From NCBI RefSeq assembly GCF_039536325.1, contig NZ_BAAAYO010000001.1, forward strand, positions 124,001 through 188,000: DNA of 64,000 nt. The letters run 5' to 3'. This document shows positions 36,156 through 45,200 of this stretch, one piece after another (the stretch's first letter is position 1; each line of letters opens with the position of its first letter). Position numbers and translations under genes: made by a program. Source of the DNA: Paenibacillus_AB hodogayensis (GTDB taxonomy: Bacteria; Bacillota; Bacilli; Paenibacillales; NBRC-103111). The notes beneath the pieces were generated by a model, which was not told the DNA's origin, made no database searches, and was given only the letters and a program-made list of their open reading frames with translations.

Positions 36156-36491
36156 TTACCAGGCGGTCCATCCGCCGTCAACGACGATATTGGAGCCGGT
36201 CAATAACTCGACGCTCCGGATGCGAGAAAGACGACCGCGCCTGCGACCTCTTCCGCCGTGCCCTCCCGGCCGAGCATCGTCTTCTTGCCGAGCTGCTGCG
36301 GGAAGGCGACATTTTGCTGCAAGTGCGGATTCGGGAAAGGTCCCGGGGTTTCGCTGTTGACACGGACTCCTTTGCCGCCAAGTGCGCCGCGCAATAGCGG
36401 GTGAACTGGATAACAGCCGCTTTGCCCACCCCGTAGTTGGACGGATTGTTCGCGCCGCTGTCCCCATAAATCGACGGATCGGGCGTCCCTT
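36156..36491 (-). pseudogene. 3' half of a short-chain dehydrogenase gene with two frameshifts
   Basis: The reconstructed order is SIYGDSGANNPSNYGVGKAAV with the catalytic Tyr/Lys (YGVGK), then QFTRYCAAHLAA, KGVRVNS, TMLGREGTAEEVAGAVVFLASGASSY, and TGSNIVVDGGWTAW. One A is missing from an A-run near 36371 and one G is missing near 36202. The cofactor-binding N-terminal half is absent beyond about 36491. The stop lies 14 bp before the aldo/keto reductase ATG, so the two were once an operon. The sequence style (QFTRYCAAHLA, DGGWTAW) resembles SDRs of nonulosonate/flagellin-glycan clusters; that link is inference. Confidence 0.8.
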
Positions 36492-36680
36492 TAAAAATTA
36501 AAATGACTATTTGTATCATAATGTGAGACAATGTATCATTTTTTGCTTTTATTATATCCCACATTCTAAGACCTGTAAATCTTCAATAATTGCCGATTTG
36601 ACGGTCGCTTCTTCTTTTTTTTGTTGAAAAGAAGCGGTACGAAAACGGTGAGCGAGGCAGCCAGGTCGGATACTGCGATT

Positions 36681-36701
36681 AAAAAACCGCTCGCGAGCGG
36701 T
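36681..36701 (-). terminator. Terminator left from a lost minus-strand gene
   Basis: ACCGCTCGCGAGCGGT (36686-36701) is a perfect palindrome followed on the minus strand by TTTTTT. It lies about 50 bp after the stop of the fragment at 36750. Confidence 0.6.
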
Positions 36702-36749
36702 GGCGCTATGCCAAACCCGGAGCGGTTCGTAATTTGCCGGTTTACATAT

Positions 36750-36893
36750 TTACCTCTCCCACCACGAAAAACTGACCAGCGACCGCAGCTCCATCATCGC
36801 GGCGGCGGCTTCGTTCAGTTGGAACCGCGAGCGGTTCAGCACGATCTCCCCGAATCGGATCGGGCCAGCTGCAGCAGCCCTGCCCCATGGGAT
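36750..36893 (-). pseudogene. C-terminal fragment of an unidentified protein
   Basis: A frame of 47 codons ends with FGEIVLNRSRFQLNEAAA, then MMELRSLVSFSWWER and a TAA stop. It has no start codon and is followed by a well-formed terminator, which suggests the end of a truncated gene. I do not recognise the family. Composition is GC-rich like the flanking chromosome, unlike the AT-rich DNA next to it. Confidence 0.4.
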
Positions 36894-37112
36894 TTATCAG
36901 GTTTAAATACATATGTACAATTTCTAGAAGTAACGCATTAAAACATTAAAGTATAATCATATAAAAAACCAGCAAGTCGCTCTTAGTCCGAACAACATTC
37001 GCTATTTGCTCAAGAAAGCAGCAGTGGACACCAAAAACGAAAGATCTAAGCTGAGGACAGACCGCTTACCTCCTTTGTTTTTCCAAGTTCCATCCTATTT
37101 TGTTTGTTACTG

Positions 37113-37146
37113 AGGGTGTCCCTGAATTACCGTTAGGGACATCCTC
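37113..37146. repeat. Hairpin, possible insertion-sequence end
   Basis: GAGGGTGTCCCT (37113-37124) and AGGGACATCCTC (37135-37146) pair with one G-T wobble. A GGGTGTCCCT-like inverted repeat resembles the ends of several Firmicute insertion sequences, but no transposase is present. Confidence 0.4.
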
Positions 37147-37328
37147 AACTTTGGAGGAGCACGAGTCCCTACAACTCAGTTCCTCCAGTGTGCGACGTAT
37201 CCTGCTGGACAAAGGATCCAGGCCAGGCCGCGACCTCGAAGCAAGGCGAAGCAGCGTAAACGGAAACCGCAGGCATGCTCCGGCAGATCGACGCGGGAGT
37301 GGCTCCCTTCGTCAAGGCAAGTGTTGCC

Positions 37329-37836
37329 CGATTCTGCTTCCGTTTTTTCGAGCCGCTCATGAACGAAGCGGCCATGCGCCGGATGGAGCTGGAGCAAGGG
37401 CTGCACCGGGCGATCGAGCAAGAAGAATTCGTCCTGTTTTACCAGCCGAAATACAATGTGCAAAGCGGGCGAATGATCGGAGTCGAGGCGCTGATCCGCT
37501 GGAATCATCCGTCGTTCGGCATCGTGCCCCCGTCCGAATTTATCCCGCTGGCCGAAGAAACCAGACTTATCCTGCCGCTCGGGGAATGGATTTTGCGCAC
37601 AGCCTGCGCGCAAAACAAAGCGTGGCAGCAAGCCGGCTACCCGCCGATTAAGGTCGCGGTCAATCTGTCCATGCTGCAAATCCGCGAGGACTATCTGGTG
37701 CCTCTGCTGGCCCGCACTCTTGAAGAGACCGGGCTCGATTCCCGCTTTCTGGAGCTGGAGATACGAGGCGCAAGGGTTTTATTTTGACAAGCCGCTGCCT
37801 TTGGAGGAGTTCGCCCGTCTGCTGAAACGGTTATAA
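37329..37836 (+). pseudogene. 3' remnant of the EAL-domain (cyclic-di-GMP phosphodiesterase) part of the interrupted gene
   Basis: From about 37344 the frame reads FFEPLMNEAAMRRMELEQGL, the normal linker between GGDEF and EAL, then FVLFYQPKYNVQSGRMIGVEALIRWNHP (the EAL motif region) up to LDSRFLELEI at about 37765. There the sequence jumps, with a frame change, to YEAQGFYFDKPLPLEEFARLLKRL, the usual C-terminus. The core with DDFGTGYSSL and the second metal-binding Glu is deleted. It has no start of its own and is on the same strand as the truncated gene at 24590, so the two are best read as halves of one former gene. Confidence 0.8.
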
Positions 37837-37852
37837 AGCCCTGGAAAGGGTG

Positions 37853-37881
37853 TTTCATTGTGTTCCGGTTTAGTGTACAAT
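37853..37881 (+). promoter_or_regulatory. Promoter of the gltC-like gene
   Basis: A -35 TTTCAT (37853-37858) and -10 TACAAT (37876-37881) are 17 bp apart and about 60 bp before the GTG start. Confidence 0.5.
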
Positions 37882-37939
37882 AGGGGAAGCGCTAAACCTC
37901 ACATAGCGTGTGATAACTAGTGGCGGTGATATTTCCAAC

Positions 37940-38848
37940 GTGGAACTACGGCAAATCCAATATTTTATCGAAGTCGCGAAGCTGGAGCATGTTACCGAGG
38001 CATCGTATGTGCTGCACGTGGCGCAATCTGCGGTCAGCCGGCAAATTTTCAAGCTTGAGGCCGAGCTCGGCGTTGACCTGTTCATTCGGGACGGGCGCAA
38101 GGTAAGGCTTACCCCTATCGGTAAAATGTTCCTTGGCCATATGCAGCAAGCGTTGCAGGTGATCGAGAAGGCGCAGCAGGAAATCGAGGATTTCCTCGAT
38201 CCGCAGCGGGGAACCGTACGAATCGGTTTTCCAAGCAGTCTCGCCTCCCATATGCTTCCCATGGTCATTTCCGCTTTTCGGGACAAATACCCGAAAGTCC
38301 AGTTTCAACTCCAACATGGGTCGTATAGAGAACTGATCGATCTGGTTTCCAAAGGCATGCTGAATCTGTCCCTGATCGGTCCGGTGCCGAAGGGAAGCAA
38401 GCAGATTAACGGCGACACCTTATTCCTGGAACGAATCGTAGCGTTGCTGCCCGCGCATCATCCATTGGCCGGACAAACATCGCTGAAGCTGAGCCAACTG
38501 CGCAACGACAACTTCGTATTGTTCCCCGAAGGGTTTGTGCTGCGCGATCTTGTGATCGATGCCTGTGCCTCGCAGGGCTTCGAACCGATCATTTCGTTCG
38601 AGGGAGACGATATCGACGCCATCCGTGGGCTGGTCGCGGCCGGTCTTGGCATTACGCTTTTGCCGGAAATCGCGCTTAACGACAGCATTCCCCGCTCGAC
38701 GGTAAAAATTCATTTCGAAGACCCGCAGGTGACGCGAAGCGTCGGTATTATTACGCCGGCCAGCCGGGAGCTGCCTCCTACCGAAAAGCTTTTTTACGAC
38801 TTTATCAAAACCTTCTTTGCCAACGTCGGACGGTTCAACAACGAATAG
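37940..38848 (+). CDS. gltC: LysR-family regulator, GltC-like
   Basis: 302 residues. The N-terminal helix-turn-helix (VELRQIQYFIEVAKLEHVTEASYVLHVAQSAVSRQI) and the effector domain (GTVRIGFPSSLASHMLPMVISAF, FVLFPEGFVLRDLVIDAC, DDIDAIRGLVAAGLGITLLPE) follow Bacillus GltC almost segment by segment. GltC activates glutamate synthase (gltAB) and its activity depends on glutamate dehydrogenase. Here the neighbour, convergently transcribed, is a glutamate dehydrogenase gene, which fits a nitrogen-metabolism role. I prefer the GTG at 37940, which aligns with the family start; an upstream in-frame start at 37910 has no better ribosome site. The gltAB genes are not in the window. Confidence 0.85.
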   Translation: MELRQIQYFIEVAKLEHVTEASYVLHVAQSAVSRQIFKLEAELGVDLFIRDGRKVRLTPIGKMFLGHMQQALQVIEKAQQEIEDFLDPQRGTVRIGFPSSLASHMLPMVISAFRDKYPKVQFQLQHGSYRELIDLVSKGMLNLSLIGPVPKGSKQINGDTLFLERIVALLPAHHPLAGQTSLKLSQLRNDNFVLFPEGFVLRDLVIDACASQGFEPIISFEGDDIDAIRGLVAAGLGITLLPEIALNDSIPRSTVKIHFEDPQVTRSVGIITPASRELPPTEKLFYDFIKTFFANVGRFNNE

Positions 38849-38886
38849 AAAAAGGAAATGAACGCCTAGCGTCCATTTCCTTTTTT
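38848..38886. terminator. Bidirectional terminator between gltC and gdhA
   Basis: GGAAATGAACGC and GCGTCCATTTCC (38854-38880) form a long stem with an A-run on one side and TTTTTT on the other, so it can serve both convergent genes. Confidence 0.85.
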
Positions 38887-38896
38887 AATTGGCTTA

Positions 38897-40273
38897 TTAT
38901 ACAACGCCTTGCAAAATCATCGCGTCGGCGACTTTCAGGAAGCCGGCGATGTTCGCGCCAACGACCAGGTTGCCGGAGTAGCCGTACTCTTCGGCTGCCT
39001 TGACGCTGTTGCGGTAAATGTCTTTCATGATGTGGTGCAGCTTGTCGTCCACTTCGTGGAACGTCCACGAATAACGCATGCTGTTTTGGGCCATTTCCAA
39101 AGCCGATACGGCTACGCCGCCGGCGTTGGCCGCTTTCGCCGGGCCGAATTGAACGCCGTTTTGCAGGAACACGTCGATCGCTTCAAGCGTGGAAGGCATG
39201 TTCGCGCCTTCGCCGATCGCTTTGACGCCGTTGGCCACGAGCAGCTTGGCCGACTCATCGTCGATTTCGTTTTGGGTTGCGCATGGCAGGGCGATATCGC
39301 AAGGAATCGACCAGATACCGGTACAGCCTTCAGTGTAAACCGAACCCGGATGCTCATTGACGTATTCGCTGATCCGTTTGCGCTCGATTTCTTTCAGCCG
39401 TTTGACCGTTTCGAGCTTGATGCCGTTCGGATCGTATATATATCCGTTGGAATCGCTGCATGCTACGACTTTCGCGCCGAATTGTTGAGCTTTCTCGATG
39501 GCATAGATCGATACGTTGCCGGAACCGGACACGACGACGGTGCTCTCAGCGAAGCTCCAGCCGATCGATTTGAGCATTTCGGCGACGAAGTAGACACAGC
39601 CGTAACCGGTCGCTTCCGTTCTGGTCAAGCTGCCGCCGTATACGATGCTCTTGCCGGTCAGAACGCCCGCTTCATTGCCGCTGCGAATCCGTTTGTACTG
39701 TCCGAACATATAGCCGATCTCGCGCGCGCCTACGCCGATATCCCCGGCAGGTACGTCGACGTCCGGACCGATATAACGGTACAGCTCGGTCATAAAGCTT
39801 TGGGTAAAGCGCATAACCTCGCCATCGGATTTGCCTTTCGGATCGAAGTCCGAGCCGCCCTTGCCTCCGCCGATCGGTTGGCCAGTCAGCGAGTTTTTGA
39901 AAATTTGCTCGAAGCCCAAGAACTTGATGATGCTTGCGCTAACCGACGGATGGAAACGCAGTCCGCCTTTGTAAGGTCCGATCGCGCTGTTGAATTGTAC
40001 GCGGAAGCCGCGGTTCACTTGCACTTTGCCTTGGTCGTCCACCCACGGCACGCGGAATGTGATGACGCGCTCCGGCTCTACGATTCTTTCCAGAATGCCG
40101 TGCTTCATGTAGTGCGGGTGCTTGGCGAATACCGGAACAAGCGACTCGACGATTTCTTTGACCGCTTGATGAAATTCGCTTTCGTGAGGATTGCGTCTTA
40201 CTACCGTTTCATATACTTCGCGAACGTATTCGCGTGCCGCTGACGTTTCCAGCTCTGATTGTACAATGGCCAT
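38897..40273 (-). CDS. gdhA: NADP-type glutamate dehydrogenase
   Basis: A 458-residue hexameric-type glutamate dehydrogenase that interconverts 2-oxoglutarate plus ammonium and glutamate. Family blocks are GPYKGGLRFHPSVSASIIKFLGFEQIFKNSLTG with the catalytic Lys region, GGGKGGSDFDPKGKSDGEVMRF, and the NADP-binding VVSGSGNVSIYAIEKAQ. The length and the ...SDFDPKGK block match the GdhA (NADP, biosynthetic) branch rather than the shorter Bacillus RocG/GudB type. The ATG at 40273 follows AAAGGGGAAACAT. It is monocistronic and convergent with the gltC-like gene. Confidence 0.96.
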   Translation of the reverse strand: MAIVQSELETSAAREYVREVYETVVRRNPHESEFHQAVKEIVESLVPVFAKHPHYMKHGILERIVEPERVITFRVPWVDDQGKVQVNRGFRVQFNSAIGPYKGGLRFHPSVSASIIKFLGFEQIFKNSLTGQPIGGGKGGSDFDPKGKSDGEVMRFTQSFMTELYRYIGPDVDVPAGDIGVGAREIGYMFGQYKRIRSGNEAGVLTGKSIVYGGSLTRTEATGYGCVYFVAEMLKSIGWSFAESTVVVSGSGNVSIYAIEKAQQFGAKVVACSDSNGYIYDPNGIKLETVKRLKEIERKRISEYVNEHPGSVYTEGCTGIWSIPCDIALPCATQNEIDDESAKLLVANGVKAIGEGANMPSTLEAIDVFLQNGVQFGPAKAANAGGVAVSALEMAQNSMRYSWTFHEVDDKLHHIMKDIYRNSVKAAEEYGYSGNLVVGANIAGFLKVADAMILQGVV

Positions 40274-40438
40274 TATATGTTTCCCCTTTCGTTCTATCAA
40301 AATTGCTTGTTCGCGAAAACCCATTCGCTCGGTCGAATGACGGTTTCCATCCAATACATGTATCTTATTATGCGAGGGCAGGCATAAACAATGCGCGATT
40401 TAGATCAAGTTCATGCCGTAACGAGATAACGACCCGGA

Positions 40439-40621
40439 TTAATGAATCCAAACCGTCACGACGGATGCCAGTACTAGCGCCTGAGCCATCGAAAAAGCCA
40501 CCGTCATCCTCCAGTCGTTTTTGACAAACGGCCCTCCCCGCGATAACCGCAAGCCGACAAAAGGCACGAGGAGCAAGCCGAGCACAAACAGCAGAATGAA
40601 CGTGACGCAAAATACATACAT
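40439..40621 (-). CDS. 60-residue two-helix membrane protein under a c-di-AMP riboswitch
   Basis: I do not recognise the family. The protein has two hydrophobic helices, residues about 3-25 (VTFILLFVLGLLLVPFVGL) and 38-58 (VAFSMAQALVLASVVTVW), joined by a basic loop with RLSRGGPFVKNDWR. The start follows ACGGAGGGTTTAGGTC, a strong site with slightly long spacing. It is the first gene after the ydaO-type riboswitch and its terminator (40693-40945), and no other gene lies between. Genes under this riboswitch usually serve potassium transport, osmolyte handling or cell-wall remodelling, so this may be a small ion-transport accessory or osmotic-stress membrane protein. That is inference; it may be translated at high level only when c-di-AMP is low. 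Confidence 0.7.
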   Translation of the reverse strand: MYVFCVTFILLFVLGLLLVPFVGLRLSRGGPFVKNDWRMTVAFSMAQALVLASVVTVWIH

Positions 40622-40692
40622 GACCTAAACCCTCCGTTAGATAGTTCCCGAAAATCTTTACATTTTCAACCGACTTTCATTAGCGGCCAGCA

Positions 40693-40730
40693 CAAAAAAG
40701 CCGCAGGGAAAGAAGACCTTTCCCGCAGCT
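40693..40730 (-). terminator. Expression-platform terminator of the riboswitch
   Basis: On the minus strand GCTGCGGGAAAG and CTTTCCCTGCGGC pair around a GTCTT loop and are followed by TTTTTTG. Its place directly after the aptamer fits transcription attenuation. Confidence 0.9.
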
Positions 40731-40734
40731 TCCA

Positions 40735-40945
40735 ACTCCACGGCAAACAAGCCATGGCGAAAATAGCGGCAGATGCTTCTCCCGGAACGCTTGCGAGGTT
40801 AGCTGACGGATTCGGGCGTTGGAGTCGCCCTACGCTTTCGTTCTCAGGAACAAAGCGATTCACCCCGTGAAATCGTACATCCGTAAAAGGTGACGGTTTC
40901 GGTTGGTTCCCCCGTTTCTGCCAAAGCAGAATTCAGCGATTCAAA
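40735..40945 (-). ncRNA. ydaO/yuaA-type c-di-AMP riboswitch aptamer
   Basis: The minus strand carries the conserved blocks of this class in order: TTCTGC...GGCAGAAACGGGGGAACC, then GGGGTGAATC, GTAGGG, CCGAATCCGTCAGCTAACC, CGCAAGCG and a closing GGGAGA. A leading promoter is visible: -35 TTTACA (40988-40993) and -10 TATGAT (40964-40969), spacer 18. In Bacillus these aptamers bind c-di-AMP and switch off downstream genes by terminator formation. A strong terminator follows here too. The only gene downstream before the next gene on this strand is the 60-residue membrane protein at 40439. Confidence 0.92.
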
Positions 40946-40963
40946 CGATACAATATGCTATGA

Positions 40964-40993
40964 ATCATACCCCTTCCCCCGGCTGCCTGTAAA
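40964..40993 (-). promoter_or_regulatory. Promoter driving the c-di-AMP riboswitch transcript
   Basis: -35 TTTACA and -10 TATGAT with an 18-bp spacer on the minus strand, about 20-30 bp before the aptamer. Confidence 0.5.
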
Positions 40994-41116
40994 GCGCGAA
41001 GGAACGCGGAATCGACGAGCTATCCGGGAACCCTGCGGAAGGCAGCGGTTACAATAGCCGCTATCTGTCCTTTGCTGCCTGTAGCTCCGGGATGCTGGCC
41101 TAGACGCACGTTCTCC

Positions 41117-42256
41117 CTATCCGCGCGAAGAAAGGAGCTTCTCTACCAGCCGTTTCGTCTTCTCGTCAGGCTCTCCGCCCAGCTCCGTTCTCAGCAGGTG
41201 GGTAAAATTCTCATAGCAGCTGCGTAGAGCCCCGTAATCCTCGAGCCGGGCATAAATACTCATCATCAGACGGTACAGCTCTTCCATGTAGGGCTCCTTC
41301 TCCTGCAAGCCGCGCAGCTTGTTCAACGCTTCCCGCTCATGGCCCGCATTCATGTCGAACTCGGCCATCCCCATCACGATGGCGGCGTACCGATGCTGGA
41401 GCTCCAGCTTCTTGGGCTGAGCCCATATGTAATCGTGCTCCTCCAAATAATCGCCGCGGTACAGCGACACGGCGCTTTCGCAGCGGTTGTAATTGGAGAA
41501 GGAGATATCGTCGACGGAGGCGAGCTTGCGCTCGAATAGCTCCACATCCGTTAAGATGTACTCGCCGGACAGCCGATAACTTTCATGAGAGTATTCAATA
41601 GCCGCCGGACCTCCCCAGTCTTTTAACACCTTGCGCACCTGGTAGATCGTCGTATGCAAATGGGTGATCCCTTTACTCGCCTCCATATCGGGCCACAGCG
41701 TATGCAGCAAATGATCCTTGTCCACCCACTGACCTTTCTGATGCATCATATAGGCGAACAGCTCCTGCGCTTTGAGCGTTCTCCACTTCACCTTCCGGCC
41801 GCTATCTCCTCCGTCGGCCAGTCCCAGCCGTCTGAAGGCGAACACGTTAGGCGTATCGGGTTGTTGCGGTCGGTCTTTCCGGGGAAGGGAAGATCCGATC
41901 GGCTGGAACCGCTCGATCGTCTTGGCCAGCCGTGCCGGCTGAATGGGCTTCAGCACATAGTCGATCGCGTTCAGCTCGAACGCCTCTATCGCATATTCGG
42001 AATAGGCGGTCGTAAAGACGATACGGATTTCCCGGTTGATCTCAGCTATGTATTCCGCGGCTTGCAGCCCGTTCATGCCGGGCATATCGATATCGAGGAA
42101 TACGAGGTCAACATCGGCTTCGTCCGCCCTCAGATGTTCCAGTCCAGCCCGGGCGTTCGTGTAGGCCCCGTCCACCCGTATGCGTCCGTCCGCACTCAGC
42201 AGCCGTTCCAGCTGCAGCAGCGCAGGCTTCTCGTCATCGATCAGTATCGCTTTCAT
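41117..42256 (-). CDS. Response regulator with SARP-type winged helix and BTAD domain
   Basis: 379 residues. The receiver is residues 1-120, with Asp55 (LVFLDIDMPGMNG), Thr (FTTAYS) and Lys (VLKPIQP). A winged-helix DNA-binding domain follows (about 150-235: WRTLKAQELFAYMMHQKGQWVDKDHLLHTLWPD), then a bacterial transcriptional activator (BTAD, TPR-like) domain to the end. Firmicutes use this architecture as the partner of large 7TM hybrid kinases. It overlaps the kinase stop by 4 bp (ATGA), so the two are translationally coupled. The ATG follows GGGAGAGGGAACG. Target genes cannot be told. Confidence 0.92.
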   Translation of the reverse strand: MKAILIDDEKPALLQLERLLSADGRIRVDGAYTNARAGLEHLRADEADVDLVFLDIDMPGMNGLQAAEYIAEINREIRIVFTTAYSEYAIEAFELNAIDYVLKPIQPARLAKTIERFQPIGSSLPRKDRPQQPDTPNVFAFRRLGLADGGDSGRKVKWRTLKAQELFAYMMHQKGQWVDKDHLLHTLWPDMEASKGITHLHTTIYQVRKVLKDWGGPAAIEYSHESYRLSGEYILTDVELFERKLASVDDISFSNYNRCESAVSLYRGDYLEEHDYIWAQPKKLELQHRYAAIVMGMAEFDMNAGHEREALNKLRGLQEKEPYMEELYRLMMSIYARLEDYGALRSCYENFTHLLRTELGGEPDEKTKRLVEKLLSSRG

Positions 42257-45200
42257 CGTTCCCTCTCCCTTCCTCTTTCGTCCGTCTCGCCCGCAAGCAC
42301 TTCGAAGCTGACGGTCGTTCCGCTCTGCCATTCGCTCCTGATTTGCAAGCCTTTGCCATACAGCGTCAGCAGCCTTCCGTGAATGTTGCGAAGCCCTACG
42401 CTGGCACCTTCCCTGCCGGTGAAAATTTGCTCCAGACGTTCTGGCTTCATTCCGACGCCGTCATCCGTGACGGTTACGACCGTCCGGTCTGTGTCGATTG
42501 TCACGGCTATGCGGATCGTACCGCCCTCGTCCTTGCGCATCACGCCGTGCCGCACCGCATTTTCCACGATCGGCTGGATCGTAAGCGGCGGGATCAGGCT
42601 CCTCCGGTTGCCCTGAATCGCGTATTCGACAACGAGCCGTTCCCCGAACCGGGCCTGCTCCAGCGTCAAGTATGCATGAACCAGTTCCAGCTCCTGCTCC
42701 ACCGTCGTAAGCCGGTCGCGGTTGCGAAAATCGAAGCTGGCCCGCAAGTACAAGCTCAGTTCGCCGAGCAGCCGCATCGCCATAGCCGGGTCCGAAGGAC
42801 ACAGTGCGATAATCGTATTCAGCGCATTGTATAAAAAATGCGGCTTTATTTGCGCCTGCAGAAACGCCATCTCGCTGCGCACCGCGGCCTGCAGCGATTT
42901 GCGCAGCTCGAGCAGCGTGCGGACACGCGCTCGCAGCTCGACGGCTTCGACCGGCTTGCTCAGGAAGTCGTTGACTCCCGCCCCAAAACCGGTCTGTACG
43001 TCCTCGGGACGACTTCTTGCCGTCAGCATCAGAACGGGAAGCTCGGACAGCGAATACCGTTCGCGGATTTTCCGGCACAGCTCCAACCCCGACATGCCGG
43101 GCATCATCCAGTCGACGATCACGAGGTCGGGCCGGCGCCCCTTTTCCAGCAGGCTAAGCGCTTCTTCCCCGTTCTGGGCGGCGGTTACGGCGCACCGCTC
43201 GACGGACAGCAAATTGTGCAGCACCTGCAGATTGATCAGATCGTCGTCGACGATAAGCACCGCGTAATCGGCGCCTTCCTGACCGGCGGGAATGGCCGGA
43301 ACGATACCAGCAGCGGCCGTCTTATCCACAGTCCGGCTTTCCGCCGCGTACTTCTTGGCCGGCGAGACCGCTTCCGACTGGGAAGCGTCCTCCGCGATCG
43401 GAAGCGTAAAGCTGAATACGGAACCCCGGCCCGGCTCCGACCGTACCGCAACCTCCCCGCCGTTCAGCTCGACAAGCTTCTTCGTAATGCTTAAACCGAG
43501 CCCCGTGCCGCCGTTATAATCCAGGTCCGCGGAGGCCGCCGCCTCGTCGAATGCTTGGAACAGGTGCTCGATCCGTTCCTTCGGGATGCCAATCCCGGTA
43601 TCCTCTACCGATACGTTGACATATCGGCCCCGAACGTCGGCGTAAAGGCGGATTTCGCCTTTGTGGGTGAATTTGACCGCATTGCCGAGCAGGTTGAACA
43701 AAACTTGCTGCAGCCGGTTCTCGTCGGTATCGAGCAAGGGCATCGGGTCCGGCCATTTCTGCACGAAGTGGATCGGCTTGCCGCCGGTCATATGCGACAT
43801 GACCTCCAGCACGGAGGAAGCGACGGCTTGCAGGTCGACCGCCTGCCGCTTCAAAGCGATATCGCCGTTTTTCAGCCTGGAGAAATCCAAAATATCGTTC
43901 AGCAGTAGCGACAGCCGCTTCCCGGTCGATACGACCATCGATAAATCGTTCTGCTGTTTGCGGTTTAACGCGCCTCCCGCCCCGGCGAGCAGCGATTCCG
44001 CTATGTTGATCATCCCGTGCAAAGGCGTGCGCAGCTCGTGCGACGTATTGGCCATGAATTCATCCTTCAGACCGTCCAGCGTCAACAGCTTCTGGGACAG
44101 TTGCTCGACCTCGCGGAACGATTCGGCGAACCGTCTGGCCAGCAGCAGCGCTTGGGCAATGACGAAAATCAGCATCTCGTAAGGGACGAGCACCTGGCTT
44201 TCGAGCAGTCCGGTTACGTTCAAAATGCTGACCAGGATAATCACGGCAATGCTCTGCACGCTCATCAGCACAAGGACCATTTCTTTCGAACGGCGCCGCA
44301 ATTGACGCAGCAGCGCGTACGCCACATAGGAAACGATCAGGAACGAATATAAAAAGTAGGGCGAGTCCAGTTGCGATAAGAAGAGCGTGGGCGATCCGAC
44401 AGCCAGCAGCAGCAGCAATCCGGTAGGCACGACAAAAAGTAGAATGATGGTGCGCGATACTTTATCGGCTACGAGGGCGTGCACGTAACGCAGCAGATAG
44501 TAATGGACAAGCATGGAAGATACGAGCTGAATGCGCAAAAACTTCTCAAAGTCCAAGTCCGGCACCAGGTCAGCCAACAGCTTCTCGCCATGCGTCAGCA
44601 CGTAGACGAGCGCGAACAGGCAGAATAAGCTCAGGTAGCGCAAGGAAACGTCCTCTCTGCGCATCCGGTATAAAATCAGAAAAAAAATACCGGGAATTAT
44701 GAAGGCGGCCGAAGTCATCAAATCGACGGAAACGTTCCACTCCCGGCTGTTCATGATCGAATGCTGATCGCCGAACAGGATCGGATAGATGATGCCGCCC
44801 GACGAATAATTGAAGTTGGACACCTGGACGATAATTTCCGCCACGGACCCCTTCACGACCGCAAAGCCGACATAGGGGGTATTCGCCGAACGGCTGGACT
44901 CGTCGGACACACCCGGAAAGCCGCTCGCGCCCACCTCCCGACCGTTTATGTAAATCCGGTTGGCCGTTCGAATATTGGTCGTTTGCAGCCCGTACAGCGC
45001 CTCGGTCTGCGCGTTCAGACGGACTTGCAGACGGAAGGTCGCATAGCCGGTCGCAGCCTCCCGGCCGTCCTCCGACATATACCGGTTCCACTTGCCCGGA
45101 ACGGGGATCAAACCGGACAGTTGCGGTCGGACGCCGTCTCCGGCGCCGGAAGGCTGAAAATGCTGCGGCGTGAGCAGCTGATTGCGGTAAAACTCCCATT

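Larger units (their letters stand above)
36492..37328. other. Degenerate segment without intact genes, right side of the inserted block
   Basis: Apart from a gene-end fragment with terminator (36681-36893) and a hairpin at 37113-37146, I see no intact gene. The part 36900-37110 is AT-rich. Short frames here have no recognisable product. Confidence 0.6.

Noticed and set aside
36621..36941. Plus-strand 106-codon frame in the degenerate segment
   Set aside because: Pro/Arg/Ser-rich composition, no domain, and it runs opposite a better-supported minus-strand gene end with terminator.
36601..37200. Intact insertion sequence at the right side of the block
   Set aside because: Hairpins resembling IS ends exist but no transposase frame or matching second end was found.
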